Assembly (NCBI GenBank): GCA_002694465.1 | Contig: NZMG01000002.1 | Coordinates: 1 to 53,921, forward strand | Direction: 5' to 3' | Length of the DNA stretch: 53,921 bases | From: Flavobacteriaceae bacterium | GTDB lineage: Bacteria; Bacteroidota; Bacteroidia; Flavobacteriales; Flavobacteriaceae | Position numbers and translations under genes: made by a program | Shown here: piece by piece, positions 1 through 5,921 of the stretch | How the letters are laid out: the number at the start of each line of letters is the position of its first letter | Numbering within the stretch: position 1 is the stretch's first letter | Notes under the pieces: generated by a model | What the model saw: the letters and a program-made list of their open reading frames with translations, nothing else | Databases searched by the model: none | Told to the model about the DNA's origin: nothing

Positions 1-227
1 AAATAACTTATGCCAGAAACCACCCCCAAGTTATCTCGCCCTTTAATCGCTTCAACTACCTGCCGCGTACTGGGGCGGTGTTCATTCACTTTATAAGACG
101 AAAGCACCAAAGCATAATTTACTTTGTTTTCTTGCATTGTATTGGTAAGGAGGTCAAGACTGTCCTTGAGTGATACCACACGGTCTTCGTGGTAGTTATT
201 AATATGGGTGTGTACGTCTATGATCAT
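1..227 (-). CDS. Amidohydrolase family protein, 3' end outside window (partial)
   Basis: The first 75 codons of a gene that runs off the left edge of the window. The protein begins MIIDVHTHIN, and the HTH (HxH) close to the N-terminus is the usual first metal-binding motif of amidohydrolase/TatD-like metal-dependent hydrolases. The next residues resemble an alpha/beta barrel start (a helix with DSLDLL, then a hydrophobic strand YALVLSS). The ATG at 225-227 is the only sensible start because the HxH motif follows directly. It lies downstream of an acyl carrier protein and a gene remnant on the same strand, so it may belong to a small biosynthetic operon. The substrate cannot be told from the fragment. 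Confidence 0.65.
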   Translation of the reverse strand, partial: MIIDVHTHINNYHEDRVVSLKDSLDLLTNTMQENKVNYALVLSSYKVNEHRPSTRQVVEAIKGRDNLGVVSGISY

Positions 228-236
228 TGTGTTTTT

Positions 237-332
237 TTAGGAATGTAACATTTTATCCATTTTTTTGCCTTTTGCCAACTCATCCACCCATTTATCAAGA
301 TATCTCGCTTTTTGAGTTAATACATTGGTAAT
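237..332 (-). pseudogene. Short remnant of an unrecognised gene (C-terminal end only)
   Basis: An open frame of 31 codons that reads like the tail of a real protein (YLDKWVDELAKGKKMDKML, charged and helical) and ends in TAA just before the amidohydrolase start. It has no usable start codon: an in-frame TAA immediately precedes it and the first ATG leaves only seven residues. I read it as the surviving 3' end of a gene whose front was deleted, perhaps when the neighbouring array rearranged. I do not recognise the family. A very short functional peptide is possible but unlikely. Confidence 0.35.
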
Positions 333-355
333 TTAAAAAAATAATACACACAAAT

Positions 356-598
356 CTATACTTTGGCGTACAGTTTATTTACCAAGTCACCTATAGTTTG
401 GGCTTCTGCAAATTCTACCAAGGGGGCATTAAAATCATCTAAGGATTCTAAAGTCATCATGAGAATTTCTGCCCTATCTATAGAGTTGGCTCCCAAATTT
501 TTAAGGCTATCTGTAAGTGCAAATTCGTGGGTCTGTAAATGTGGTAACACCTCTTTAATATTTTCAACATAAATCTTAAATATGTCTTCTTTTGTCAT
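356..598 (-). CDS. Acyl carrier protein (phosphopantetheine-binding)
   Basis: An 80-residue protein of standard acyl carrier protein size. The attachment motif is at residues 37-41 (GANSID); Ser39 would carry the 4'-phosphopantetheine arm, in the usual position at the start of helix 2, followed by RAEILMMTLES. The carrier would hold acyl or polyketide intermediates as thioesters in the cytoplasm. The frame stays open further upstream, but the ATG at 596-598 fits the family start and lies 18 nt after a -7-like box in the 48-bp leader repeat. It is not the housekeeping ACP: the motif is NSID rather than DSLD and no fatty-acid synthesis genes adjoin, so a specialised pathway such as a polyketide or modified lipid is more likely. 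The pathway partners are outside the window or lost. Confidence 0.8.
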   Translation of the reverse strand: MTKEDIFKIYVENIKEVLPHLQTHEFALTDSLKNLGANSIDRAEILMMTLESLDDFNAPLVEFAEAQTIGDLVNKLYAKV

Positions 599-600
599 AA

Positions 601-675
601 AAGCGGTTGGTTTGTCTAAAGATAGGATATTAATTGATTTGAAGTAGCAATTGCCTATAGCCGTTGTTGCGCCTG
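601..675. repeat. Leader repeat R1 with AACAACG-type cassette junction
   Basis: Bases 601-648 match 1489-1536 and, with one change, 2351-2398. In the minus-strand direction the unit follows the stop codon of the first DUF6090 gene and ends just before the acyl carrier protein start. Its gene-distal end (about 649-669) carries AACAACGGCTATA, shared with the junctions at 2400-2415 and 2951-2963. Bases 617-624 read TATCTTTA on the minus strand, close to the Bacteroidota -7 box TAnnTTTG, so the repeat probably supplies a promoter. A GC-rich stretch (670-690) between the junction and the DUF6090 stop codon can form a small hairpin. Confidence 0.8.
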
Positions 676-696
676 CCTGCCGCAAGCTGGCTTTCG

Positions 697-1488
697 TTAT
701 TTTTTATCAATTTCTTTTTCAATCAATTCAATAATTTGCTTAATTCTTATACTTAATGCTTCTGATTGAGCATTAGCGGAATGATTATATATAATTGCAG
801 ATGAAGCCATACCTTCCAATTCTCTATGCCCGATAATATCCTTTTTCGACACGGTATTTTGTGAATTACCGTTGGGTATTTCTAACCTTTTTTTATTGTC
901 ATCCAATAACCAAATATGTTCTGTATTATTGACAAATTCGTTGGCAATTTCTCTTGAAATACCCAACTCTCTAATAAACGGCTCAAGCTGCTGGTACATT
1001 TGATTAGTCCATATTAATTCGAGTTCTTGAAGTGTAACTATATCAGAAGACCAATTTGATAATAATTGTTTTAATTGTTGATTTGTAATCAAACGTAGAT
1101 TTTCAGAATTGGTCAAATCATTTTGTACTGGATTAAACGTTGGGTCAATGTCTATTTCAGCAATAGATTTTACCAAACTAGCGCGAGAAATTTCGTCGGG
1201 ACTATCTATAGCTTTAAGAATATTTAGAGCAGATTTAACAATATTTTCTCTCATTTGCATTTTCTGTTCTAATTGATGAAGATTGGCTTGGTAAACTTCT
1301 TTCAATTGAATTAAAATAATTTGCTCCTTTTTGATGTCTTTTCGGTTTTCATTCAAGTTGTTTACTTGCAATGCAATCAAAATCCCTATCACTACTAAAA
1401 TTATTTCTCCAATGGCATAAAGAAGATATTTACTAAACTTGTTTTCAGAGAGCAGTTTTTGTCTAATTTTTCTAAAGAATTTTATCAC
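697..1488 (-). CDS. DUF6090 family membrane protein (copy 1)
   Basis: 263 residues. The N-terminal 45 residues are the DUF6090 signature: a basic start (MIKFFRKIRQKLL), then one strong membrane helix (about residues 25-42, with GEIILVVIGILIALQ), then NNLNE. The rest is predicted helical and charged, rich in Leu, Glu and Gln, ending in Lys residues. The likely topology is one inner-membrane anchor with a large soluble coiled-coil-like domain. No enzymatic motif is visible and the family's function is unknown. The start codon is GTG (1486-1488), fixed by the conserved first residues and identical in context to the second copy. It sits directly behind a 48-bp leader repeat and is followed by an attC-like junction, consistent with a cassette gene. 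Only the N-terminus resembles copy 2. Confidence 0.85.
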   Translation of the reverse strand: MIKFFRKIRQKLLSENKFSKYLLYAIGEIILVVIGILIALQVNNLNENRKDIKKEQIILIQLKEVYQANLHQLEQKMQMRENIVKSALNILKAIDSPDEISRASLVKSIAEIDIDPTFNPVQNDLTNSENLRLITNQQLKQLLSNWSSDIVTLQELELIWTNQMYQQLEPFIRELGISREIANEFVNNTEHIWLLDDNKKRLEIPNGNSQNTVSKKDIIGHRELEGMASSAIIYNHSANAQSEALSIRIKQIIELIEKEIDKK

Positions 1489-1604
1489 AAGCGGTTGGTT
1501 TGTCTAAAGATAGGATATTAATTGATTTGAAGTAGCCATAAAAAACCCGCGAGATACGAGCGTAGCGACTGGCAAGCAATTAATTATACACGTTGTTGTG
1601 CTTT
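1489..1604. repeat. Leader repeat R2 plus attC-like junction
   Basis: Bases 1489-1536 are the second copy of the 48-bp leader, identical to 601-648. Beyond them (1537-1594) is an insert with a GC-rich stretch (cgagatacgagcgtagcg) and then AACAACGTGTATAATT on the minus strand, which matches the left arm of the junction at 4008-4030. The -7-like box is at 1505-1512 on the minus strand, 16 nt before the GTG start of the DUF6090 gene. Confidence 0.75.
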
Positions 1605-1606
1605 CC

Positions 1607-2350
1607 TTATTTTTTTCTTAATTCTTGTCGGATTTCTTTTTCCACTTTTTCTAAAGTCAGGTTAAATCGTTTTACATATCTCAAAGCTGCAATATCCGCC
1701 TCTAATTTTAGGTTCAAAATATTTGATAACTCAATATCCTCAAATAATTCTACGTAATCTATCTTTTGACCAGTGTTTATCATAGTGGTGCTATTTTGAA
1801 TTTCAGCGTAGTTCAGATTTTTTGCAACATAGGGTTCTATTATGGATTGATATTGAGTGGTAGTATAATCTGTATAAAAGTCTAAAAATGATATTTCGGA
1901 TTTTAATTTTAAAGCAAGTTGTTTAAGTGCTGAGTTCTCTACTTTTTTTAGATTCTCATCTTCTATAAATCGCATAGTATTAGGAAGTTCAAATTTTAAT
2001 GATTGTAAATCTACAAGACCTCCTAATGTGCTTACCAATTGGTACGCAGAATCCACATTCTTGGTCTTGAGTATATATAGTGATTTCTGATTTGTTAGAA
2101 TTACAGCATCCAATTGTATTGAATCTTGGATAATCATAGAACGTGTTATCGCTATTTCTCCCAAAATACTTTCAAAAGTATCCAACAGTCCATTTTTTCG
2201 CTGTTTTTCATCATTCCAATTATTAATTGCAAGGGCAATCAAAATTCCAATTACAACCAAAACTATTTCTCCGATTGCATATTTCAAATACTTTACAGTT
2301 TTTCCTTCTGAAAGTAAATTTTGGCGAATTTTTCTAAAGAATTTTATCAC
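1607..2350 (-). CDS. DUF6090 family membrane protein (copy 2)
   Basis: 247 residues with the same DUF6090 N-terminus: basic amphipathic start, a membrane helix near residues 25-43 (GEIVLVVIGILIALA) and the motif NNWNDEK. The C-terminal 200 residues are mostly helical and have diverged from the 697-1488 copy, so this is not a recent whole-gene duplication. The start codon is GTG (2348-2350). It lies inside the shared sequence CGCTTGTGATAAAATTC, which also opens copy 1, and 16 nt after a -7-like box in the leader. The function of DUF6090 proteins is not established; a membrane anchor with a soluble domain is all that can be seen. It is followed by a junction beginning AACAACGTG. Confidence 0.85.
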   Translation of the reverse strand: MIKFFRKIRQNLLSEGKTVKYLKYAIGEIVLVVIGILIALAINNWNDEKQRKNGLLDTFESILGEIAITRSMIIQDSIQLDAVILTNQKSLYILKTKNVDSAYQLVSTLGGLVDLQSLKFELPNTMRFIEDENLKKVENSALKQLALKLKSEISFLDFYTDYTTTQYQSIIEPYVAKNLNYAEIQNSTTMINTGQKIDYVELFEDIELSNILNLKLEADIAALRYVKRFNLTLEKVEKEIRQELRKK

Positions 2351-2425
2351 AAGCGGTTGGTTTGCCTAAAGATAGGATATTAATTGATTTGAAGTAGCAA
2401 TTGCTTATAGCCGTTGTTATGCAAA
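2351..2425. repeat. Leader repeat R3 with cassette junction
   Basis: Bases 2351-2398 are the third leader copy (one base differs from R1 and R2). As in R1 the similarity continues into the minus-strand motif AACAACGGCTATA. The outer end, GTTATGCAAA at 2416-2425, overlaps the stop codon of the membrane-protein gene and is the exact inverted complement of TTTGCATAAC at 2910-2919 on the other side of that gene. The -7-like box is 2367-2374 on the minus strand. Confidence 0.8.
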
Positions 2426-2887
2426 GTGTTTTTTTATTTTCTCCCTATTTAGAAATCTAATCAAAAGTAAAATTGGTGTTGACCAGAAAGCTGCAGTAAA
2501 TATGGCTCCAATACTAAATATTGCCATTCCGTCCTCTAGTCCGACTTTAAAGGACATTGCTATCATAAGTACCCAAATAATCAAAAAAAGAAGTACAGAT
2601 AATCCACTAACTAGATTATTTGCCCACATTTTATATTTTCTAATATATATTCCACCAATTAGATAAGCAACACCAATAAACATCATTGTTAGGCATAATT
2701 CTAAATAGTTGGAAAGCAAAAAAGAAATTGGATCTGTAATGTCAGAGTCCTCTGTGTCAAAACCATCTCCCATTCCAATAGCAGACCAAGCTAGAGCACC
2801 CATTCCATTACTAAAAATTATAAAACCAGAAAAAATCGCTACTAAAAGTCCGATTGTTTTAATTGATTTTGGTTTTTGTTCTTCCAT
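2417..2887 (-). CDS. Hypothetical four-helix integral membrane protein (cassette gene)
   Basis: 156 residues, unrecognised. A short charged N-terminus (MEEQKPKSIK) is followed by four hydrophobic segments at about residues 10-35, 55-80, 90-115 and 122-146, then a basic tail. A Gly/Ala-rich stretch and an acidic loop (GDGFDTEDSD) sit between helices 1 and 2. No catalytic or transport motif is visible. The gene is bounded by an exact 10-bp inverted repeat (2416-2425 and 2910-2919), the start-side copy lying within a palindromic junction, so it fits one gene cassette. It has no promoter of its own that I can see. Role unknown; small membrane proteins of this kind are common passengers in flavobacterial accessory regions. 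Confidence 0.65.
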   Translation of the reverse strand: MEEQKPKSIKTIGLLVAIFSGFIIFSNGMGALAWSAIGMGDGFDTEDSDITDPISFLLSNYLELCLTMMFIGVAYLIGGIYIRKYKMWANNLVSGLSVLLFLIIWVLMIAMSFKVGLEDGMAIFSIGAIFTAAFWSTPILLLIRFLNREKIKKHFA

Positions 2888-2909
2888 TTGTCGTTAAACT
2901 CTGTTACAT

Positions 2910-2969
2910 TTTGCATAACAGTCTCGGCTATGATTTCGCCCCAATGAACTATAGCCGTTGTTGTGGGTA
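2910..2969. repeat. attC-like imperfect palindrome between two cassettes
   Basis: On the plus strand the site runs TTTGCATAAC (2910-2919), an inner stem CGGCTAT (2925-2931) paired with ATAGCCG (2951-2957), then GTTGTGGGTA (2960-2969). The outer ends do not pair with each other. The left one pairs with the far side of the membrane-protein gene and the right one with the far side of the 304-aa gene. The arms are unequal, giving extrahelical bases as in integron attC sites. Confidence 0.7.
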
Positions 2970-2971
2970 GT

Positions 2972-3886
2972 TTATATATTTTGTTGATGCCATTCAAAAA
3001 CTTTTGGTTGTAAATGAATATCATTTATGAATTTAAAACTACCTTGAAAATCAGATATATTTTTTCCTTCTTTAAATCCATCCTTAGTATTTAATTCAAA
3101 TAATTCATTCCACCATAATTTCTTTTTTCTTATTGCTAATTTGTCAATCCCGTAATCTAAAAATTTATTCATTATTGAAACAAGAGAGTAAGGTATTATT
3201 AGTAGTAATTTACTCATTTTTGTATGAATAGTGCTTTGATGTAAAAATTTGGTTTTCTTATGAAAATCAATGATAACATTAAGGTTCTCGTAAGCTAAGT
3301 CTAGTTTTTCTTCCATAATTGATTTTAAGAACAGAATCATTGCTCTCTCCCAAATAGTAATATTCTTTTTTAAATAATTATTTGTGTTTTCTAATACTTC
3401 ATTCTTGTACTTATCATATTTTAAAGAGTAAATTAAATTTATTGCGGTAATATTAAAGCTATGTCCATTTTTACTCAAGCCGATATCCTCGGGTAAATAC
3501 TTGTCAATCAATGCATAATTATTTCCTGCAAAGCAATAAAATATTTTAAAAATCCTATCACAATGGTCATATCCTGAACTTAGATAGTAAGTTGATTCTA
3601 AATGATTTCTGGTATATAAGCTATTTAAGAAGATAATGGGATTATTATTTTCAAGAGCATGATAGTACCAACAAAAATATAAATCTACTGTATCTATTAT
3701 GTATGAATACATTTGTTCAATCGAGTACTCTTTTAAATTTTTATTGATTGGAGGGTATGGAAAATAACTCTCGATATGTTTTAAATAACTATTGAATTCT
3801 TCAATATTGTGAAACCGTAAATTATCAAAGTCAGATTCTAATTCGGAAATTTCAACTTGAGTTAAATCAATTGGATACGTTTTCAT
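2972..3886 (-). CDS. Hypothetical cytoplasmic protein, 304 aa (cassette gene)
   Basis: No signal peptide and no clear membrane segment. The sequence is rich in Tyr, Asn, Ile and Lys and appears largely helical. Features include an N-terminal YFPYPPINKN loop, an aromatic patch (YFCWYYHALENN, about residues 75-86) and a basic segment near the C-terminus (AIRKKKLWWNEL). I do not recognise the family or any active-site motif. It is flanked by an exact inverted repeat, GTTGTGGGTA at 2960-2969 and TACCCACAAC at 3903-3912, which makes it a discrete cassette. Its base composition is more AT-rich than the flanking core genes, in keeping with acquired DNA. Defence or toxin roles cannot be excluded but nothing in the sequence shows them. 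Confidence 0.6.
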   Translation of the reverse strand: MKTYPIDLTQVEISELESDFDNLRFHNIEEFNSYLKHIESYFPYPPINKNLKEYSIEQMYSYIIDTVDLYFCWYYHALENNNPIIFLNSLYTRNHLESTYYLSSGYDHCDRIFKIFYCFAGNNYALIDKYLPEDIGLSKNGHSFNITAINLIYSLKYDKYKNEVLENTNNYLKKNITIWERAMILFLKSIMEEKLDLAYENLNVIIDFHKKTKFLHQSTIHTKMSKLLLIIPYSLVSIMNKFLDYGIDKLAIRKKKLWWNELFELNTKDGFKEGKNISDFQGSFKFINDIHLQPKVFEWHQQNI

Positions 3887-3902
3887 CTAGATTTTGTAAA
3901 AT

Positions 3903-4036
3903 TACCCACAACGGTTTGTGTATGATTTGTTGCGTGGGTTTGGCACTAAGTTAGTAAATAAAACTGGCAATAATTCAGCGCGAGGATTTTCCGAAGGAAA
4001 ATCAGAAGCAATGAATTATACACGTTGTTGCCAACA
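3903..4036. repeat. Long attC-like palindromic junction (about 130 bp)
   Basis: The inner arms are 3910-3933 and 4008-4026. Their cores, written in the same direction, are GTGTATGATTTGTTGC and GTGTATAATTCATTGC, identical at 13 of 16 positions. The centre holds a perfect hairpin GATTTTCC-GAA-GGAAAATC (3985-4003). The outer end TACCCACAAC (3903-3912) belongs to the 304-aa gene and GTTGCCAACA (4027-4036) to the lipoprotein gene. The size, unequal arms and position between two co-oriented genes resemble long attC sites such as the Vibrio repeats. Confidence 0.75.
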
Positions 4037-4044
4037 GTATTTTA

Positions 4045-4497
4045 TTATTCAGCTTTAATTGAAGAGTAAACAGGTACTTCTATTTTTTCATCTCCAAAAT
4101 CAAACACTGTCATTAACTTAATTTCATTCCACCCTTCTTTGGACGGAGTGTGCTCAAAGTCAAATTCATTTTTTGAAAGACCCTCAAAAATCAATTCACG
4201 GGTTTCATCTTCATTAATTTTGTAAACATTATAATTCGGTAAATCCTCGGGATAATTAAAAAGAAACTTAACTTTAGCCAGTTCATTAACTTGATGTATT
4301 TCTTTAAATGTTTGAATAATTATATTAGACTTAGAAACTTTGTCTTTTTTTGATTTCGAAATTGAATCTTTTAACAACGAATACTTATTTTCAAGTATTT
4401 TAATTTGGTTTTTTAATTCAGCAGTTTCATCCTTTTTACAGGATAAAAATATCATAGGTAAGATTATTAAAATCAGATATTTATTAGGTTTTTTCAT
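4045..4497 (-). CDS. Hypothetical lipoprotein with coiled coil (cassette gene)
   Basis: 150 residues. The N-terminus is a lipoprotein signal (MKKPNKYLILIILPMIFLSC; lipobox Cys at residue 20, followed by KKDE). Residues 28-50 form a coiled coil (ELKNQIKILENKYSLLKDS). The C-terminal 80 residues look like a small beta domain ending VPVYSSIKAE. It should be exported and anchored in a membrane. I do not recognise the family. The gene is framed by an exact inverted repeat: GTTGCCAACA (4027-4036) and TGTTGGCAAC (4500-4509), with the start codon only two bases inside the latter, so it reads as the outermost cassette of the array. Confidence 0.7.
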   Translation of the reverse strand: MKKPNKYLILIILPMIFLSCKKDETAELKNQIKILENKYSLLKDSISKSKKDKVSKSNIIIQTFKEIHQVNELAKVKFLFNYPEDLPNYNVYKINEDETRELIFEGLSKNEFDFEHTPSKEGWNEIKLMTVFDFGDEKIEVPVYSSIKAE

Positions 4498-4499
4498 AT

Positions 4500-4589
4500 T
4501 GTTGGCAACTTGTTATATCGTTACATTTATTACTGATATACCGTAACTAAGTCAGGTTATCATAACTTTTTTGTTACCGTTATCCTGCA
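4500..4589. repeat. Putative outermost cassette junction
   Basis: Starts with TGTTGGCAAC (4500-4509), the partner of 4027-4036, and continues through a stretch with several GTTA/TAAC inverted pairs (for example GATATACCGTAAC at 4537-4549 against the GTTACCGTTATC stretch at 4573-4584). It is less regular than the other junctions, so it may be a degenerate or different attC-like site. Confidence 0.4.
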
Positions 4590-4612
4590 TCTTCTCCCAA
4601 AGATAACAATTT

Positions 4613-4708
4613 TACCCCTTGCGCATCACCTCTTTAAGCGTTGCTAGCTGTGCGTTAAGTAATTTGTTTTCTTCCCGTAGGTATTTTTTTTGTTTAGCAT
4701 AGCGTAAT
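4613..4708 (-). pseudogene. Coiled-coil gene remnant (C-terminal 31 codons)
   Basis: The minus strand reads a protein-like tail (KYLREENKLLNAQLATLKEV, then MRKG and TAA). Its Leu/charge spacing is that of a coiled coil. It has no start: an in-frame TGA lies directly upstream, where the AT-rich repeat array begins. I take it for the C-terminus of a gene truncated at the array edge. The family is unknown; transposase subunits and regulators often end in such helices, but that is only a guess. Confidence 0.35.
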
Positions 4709-4935
4709 CATTTTTATTAGGTTGGTTGTTAATTTTATTAATAGTTAACCTAATAGCTATTAGGTTAGCAATTAAGTTTATTAGTCTTATATTTAATTAT
4801 ATTCATCATAAACCTAAAATAAATTAGGCTTGTATTTAATAGTATTAACAATTAGCCTTACGGGTATTAGGTTATCATTTAATAGTATTAGGCTGTTATT
4901 TAACTTTATTAAGTGAGAACCTAATTTTTAGGTTT
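4706..4935. repeat. 43-bp phased tandem array of ATTAGG/CCTAAT palindromic units
   Basis: ATTAGG or a one-base variant starts at 4716, 4759, 4780, 4823, 4866 and 4887, so steps are 43, 21, 43, 43 and 21. CCTAAT-type inverses start at 4749, 4813 and 4920 (steps 64 and 107). A 14-bp block ATTTAATAGTATTA occurs at 4834 and exactly 43 bp later at 4877. AACCTAATAGCTATTAGGTT at 4747-4766 is a perfect 20-bp palindrome. The unit is about 21.5 bp, two helical turns. The array could be a protein-binding array, an iteron-like element or a recombination hot spot. No gene is inside. Confidence 0.7.
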
Positions 4936-4942
4936 TGGGGAG

Positions 4943-4980
4943 TCACAAAAAAAACGGACAAGGGTGTGTCCGTAAAAAAA
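4943..4980 (-). terminator. Rho-independent terminator of the DUF1275 gene
   Basis: Stem ACGGACA / TGTCCGT (4954-4973) with a six-base loop. On the minus strand it is followed by a run of eight T. It lies downstream of the stop codon at 5063. Confidence 0.75.
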
Positions 4981-5062
4981 GTTGCTTTTTTAAGTGGGGA
5001 GATCGTCCTACTTACTTCCATGATTTTTATCAGGATTTTTCCTGCGGGTAGGGTAAAATTTC

Positions 5063-5803
5063 TTACCTATTTTTATGTTGTTGGTATTTTCTTCGGGTTT
5101 TAATCATTCTAAAACGGAGGTCGTCGTAAAATAAACTACCTAGTAATACTAAGGCGGCAAGTAGTAGGGTGTTGAGCTTTAGTTCTAGTTTGGTAAAGAG
5201 AAATCCGCCCACCAAGCCTCCCAAAAAGAAAAAACAAATAATATAGCTTCGTAATTTTATGGTGGCTATAAGGTGTTTTTTGTCTGGGTGGTTTTTAGGA
5301 AAAAAGAGTTGTGAGAGTTCTATCCCCAAATCTGTAAAGAGTCCTGTAAGGTGGGTGGTACGCACAATGGCGCCCGAAATTTTGGTAACAAACGAGTTTT
5401 GTAACCCCATAGCAAAGAGCAATACACATGCAATAACATTAGGGTAATATTGTAAAAAGAAATTGCTGGCTAAGGCTACAAAAACCAAAAGCACTACTTC
5501 TAGTAAGGTAGGGAGTACAAAAACATTGAGTTTTTTGGTGCTGTTATAGTTTTCTATTAAAAAACTGGAGGTAAAGGAACCTAATAAGAAGGAAAGAATA
5601 TAGACAAGAAACACGGTGCCCTCCCACACTTTTACATTAGAAACGTCATTAATAAAAAGGGCAAAGTGGCCTGTGACGTTGGTGGTAAGTTGGTGTATGG
5701 CCAAAAACCCTGCTACGTTTACAATTCCTGCTACAAAAGATAAGACGGTGGCAATACGAAGATTGTGCTGTAGCGTTCTGCTTTTGCCTTGATGTCTAAA
5801 CAT
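5063..5803 (-). CDS. DUF1275 (YoaK-like) family membrane protein
   Basis: 246 residues with about six hydrophobic helices (near 15-35, 55-78, 93-113, 118-138, 178-200 and 205-222). The segment NVTGHFALF in the first third and RTTHLTGLFTDLGIEL in the middle are the recognisable features of the DUF1275/YoaK family of inner-membrane proteins. The family has been proposed to move small molecules, but no substrate is established. The start at 5803 gives a short basic leader before helix 1, which fits the family. It is a single-gene unit with its own terminator. The C-terminus is strongly basic (RMIKTRRKYQQHKNR), expected to lie in the cytoplasm. Confidence 0.8.
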   Translation of the reverse strand: MFRHQGKSRTLQHNLRIATVLSFVAGIVNVAGFLAIHQLTTNVTGHFALFINDVSNVKVWEGTVFLVYILSFLLGSFTSSFLIENYNSTKKLNVFVLPTLLEVVLLVFVALASNFFLQYYPNVIACVLLFAMGLQNSFVTKISGAIVRTTHLTGLFTDLGIELSQLFFPKNHPDKKHLIATIKLRSYIICFFFLGGLVGGFLFTKLELKLNTLLLAALVLLGSLFYDDLRFRMIKTRRKYQQHKNR

Positions 5804-5921
5804 AAACTAAGAATACCGTAAAGGAAGGATGTTAGGGTTATTTTCAGTGAGCTAGCAACCCAAAGATACTGAATTTCCTCCTTTCATGTGAAGGATACAA
5901 ATAGGTTATGTAATGCCTCCT

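Larger units (their letters stand above)
4498..5062. other. Gene-free interval between the cassette array and the DUF1275 gene
   Basis: 565 bp without an intact gene. It holds, from left to right, the outermost cassette junction, a 31-codon coiled-coil gene remnant, a phased AT-rich repeat array and a terminator. Bases 4976-5062 show nothing else I can name. Confidence 0.7.

Noticed and set aside
598..685. An N-terminal extension of 29 residues on the acyl carrier protein
   Set aside because: It is the translated leader repeat and junction, which also occurs in front of other genes.
601..2425. The three 48-bp repeats as a CRISPR array
   Set aside because: Copies are about 860-890 bp apart with whole genes between them, no spacers and no cas genes.
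2842..3024. A 60-codon minus-strand frame across the junction between two cassettes
   Set aside because: It overlaps both the start of the membrane-protein gene and the end of the 304-aa gene in another frame and crosses the palindromic site; coding is unlikely.
2351..4510. A classical integron (class 1-type attC)
   Set aside because: The bases after GTT do not fit GTTRRRY, no integrase or attI is in the window and the neighbouring sites near 601-1604 lack matching private ends, so I report it as integron-like only.
4500..4589. A full attC-like palindrome at the outer end of the array
   Set aside because: The end repeat is exact but the rest has only scattered short inverted pairs; kept as a low-confidence junction only.
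4706..4935. The AT-rich array as coding sequence with heptad repeats (21 bp = 7 codons)
   Set aside because: All frames on both strands meet stops within about 50 codons and the motifs occur in both orientations, so it is a DNA-level repeat.
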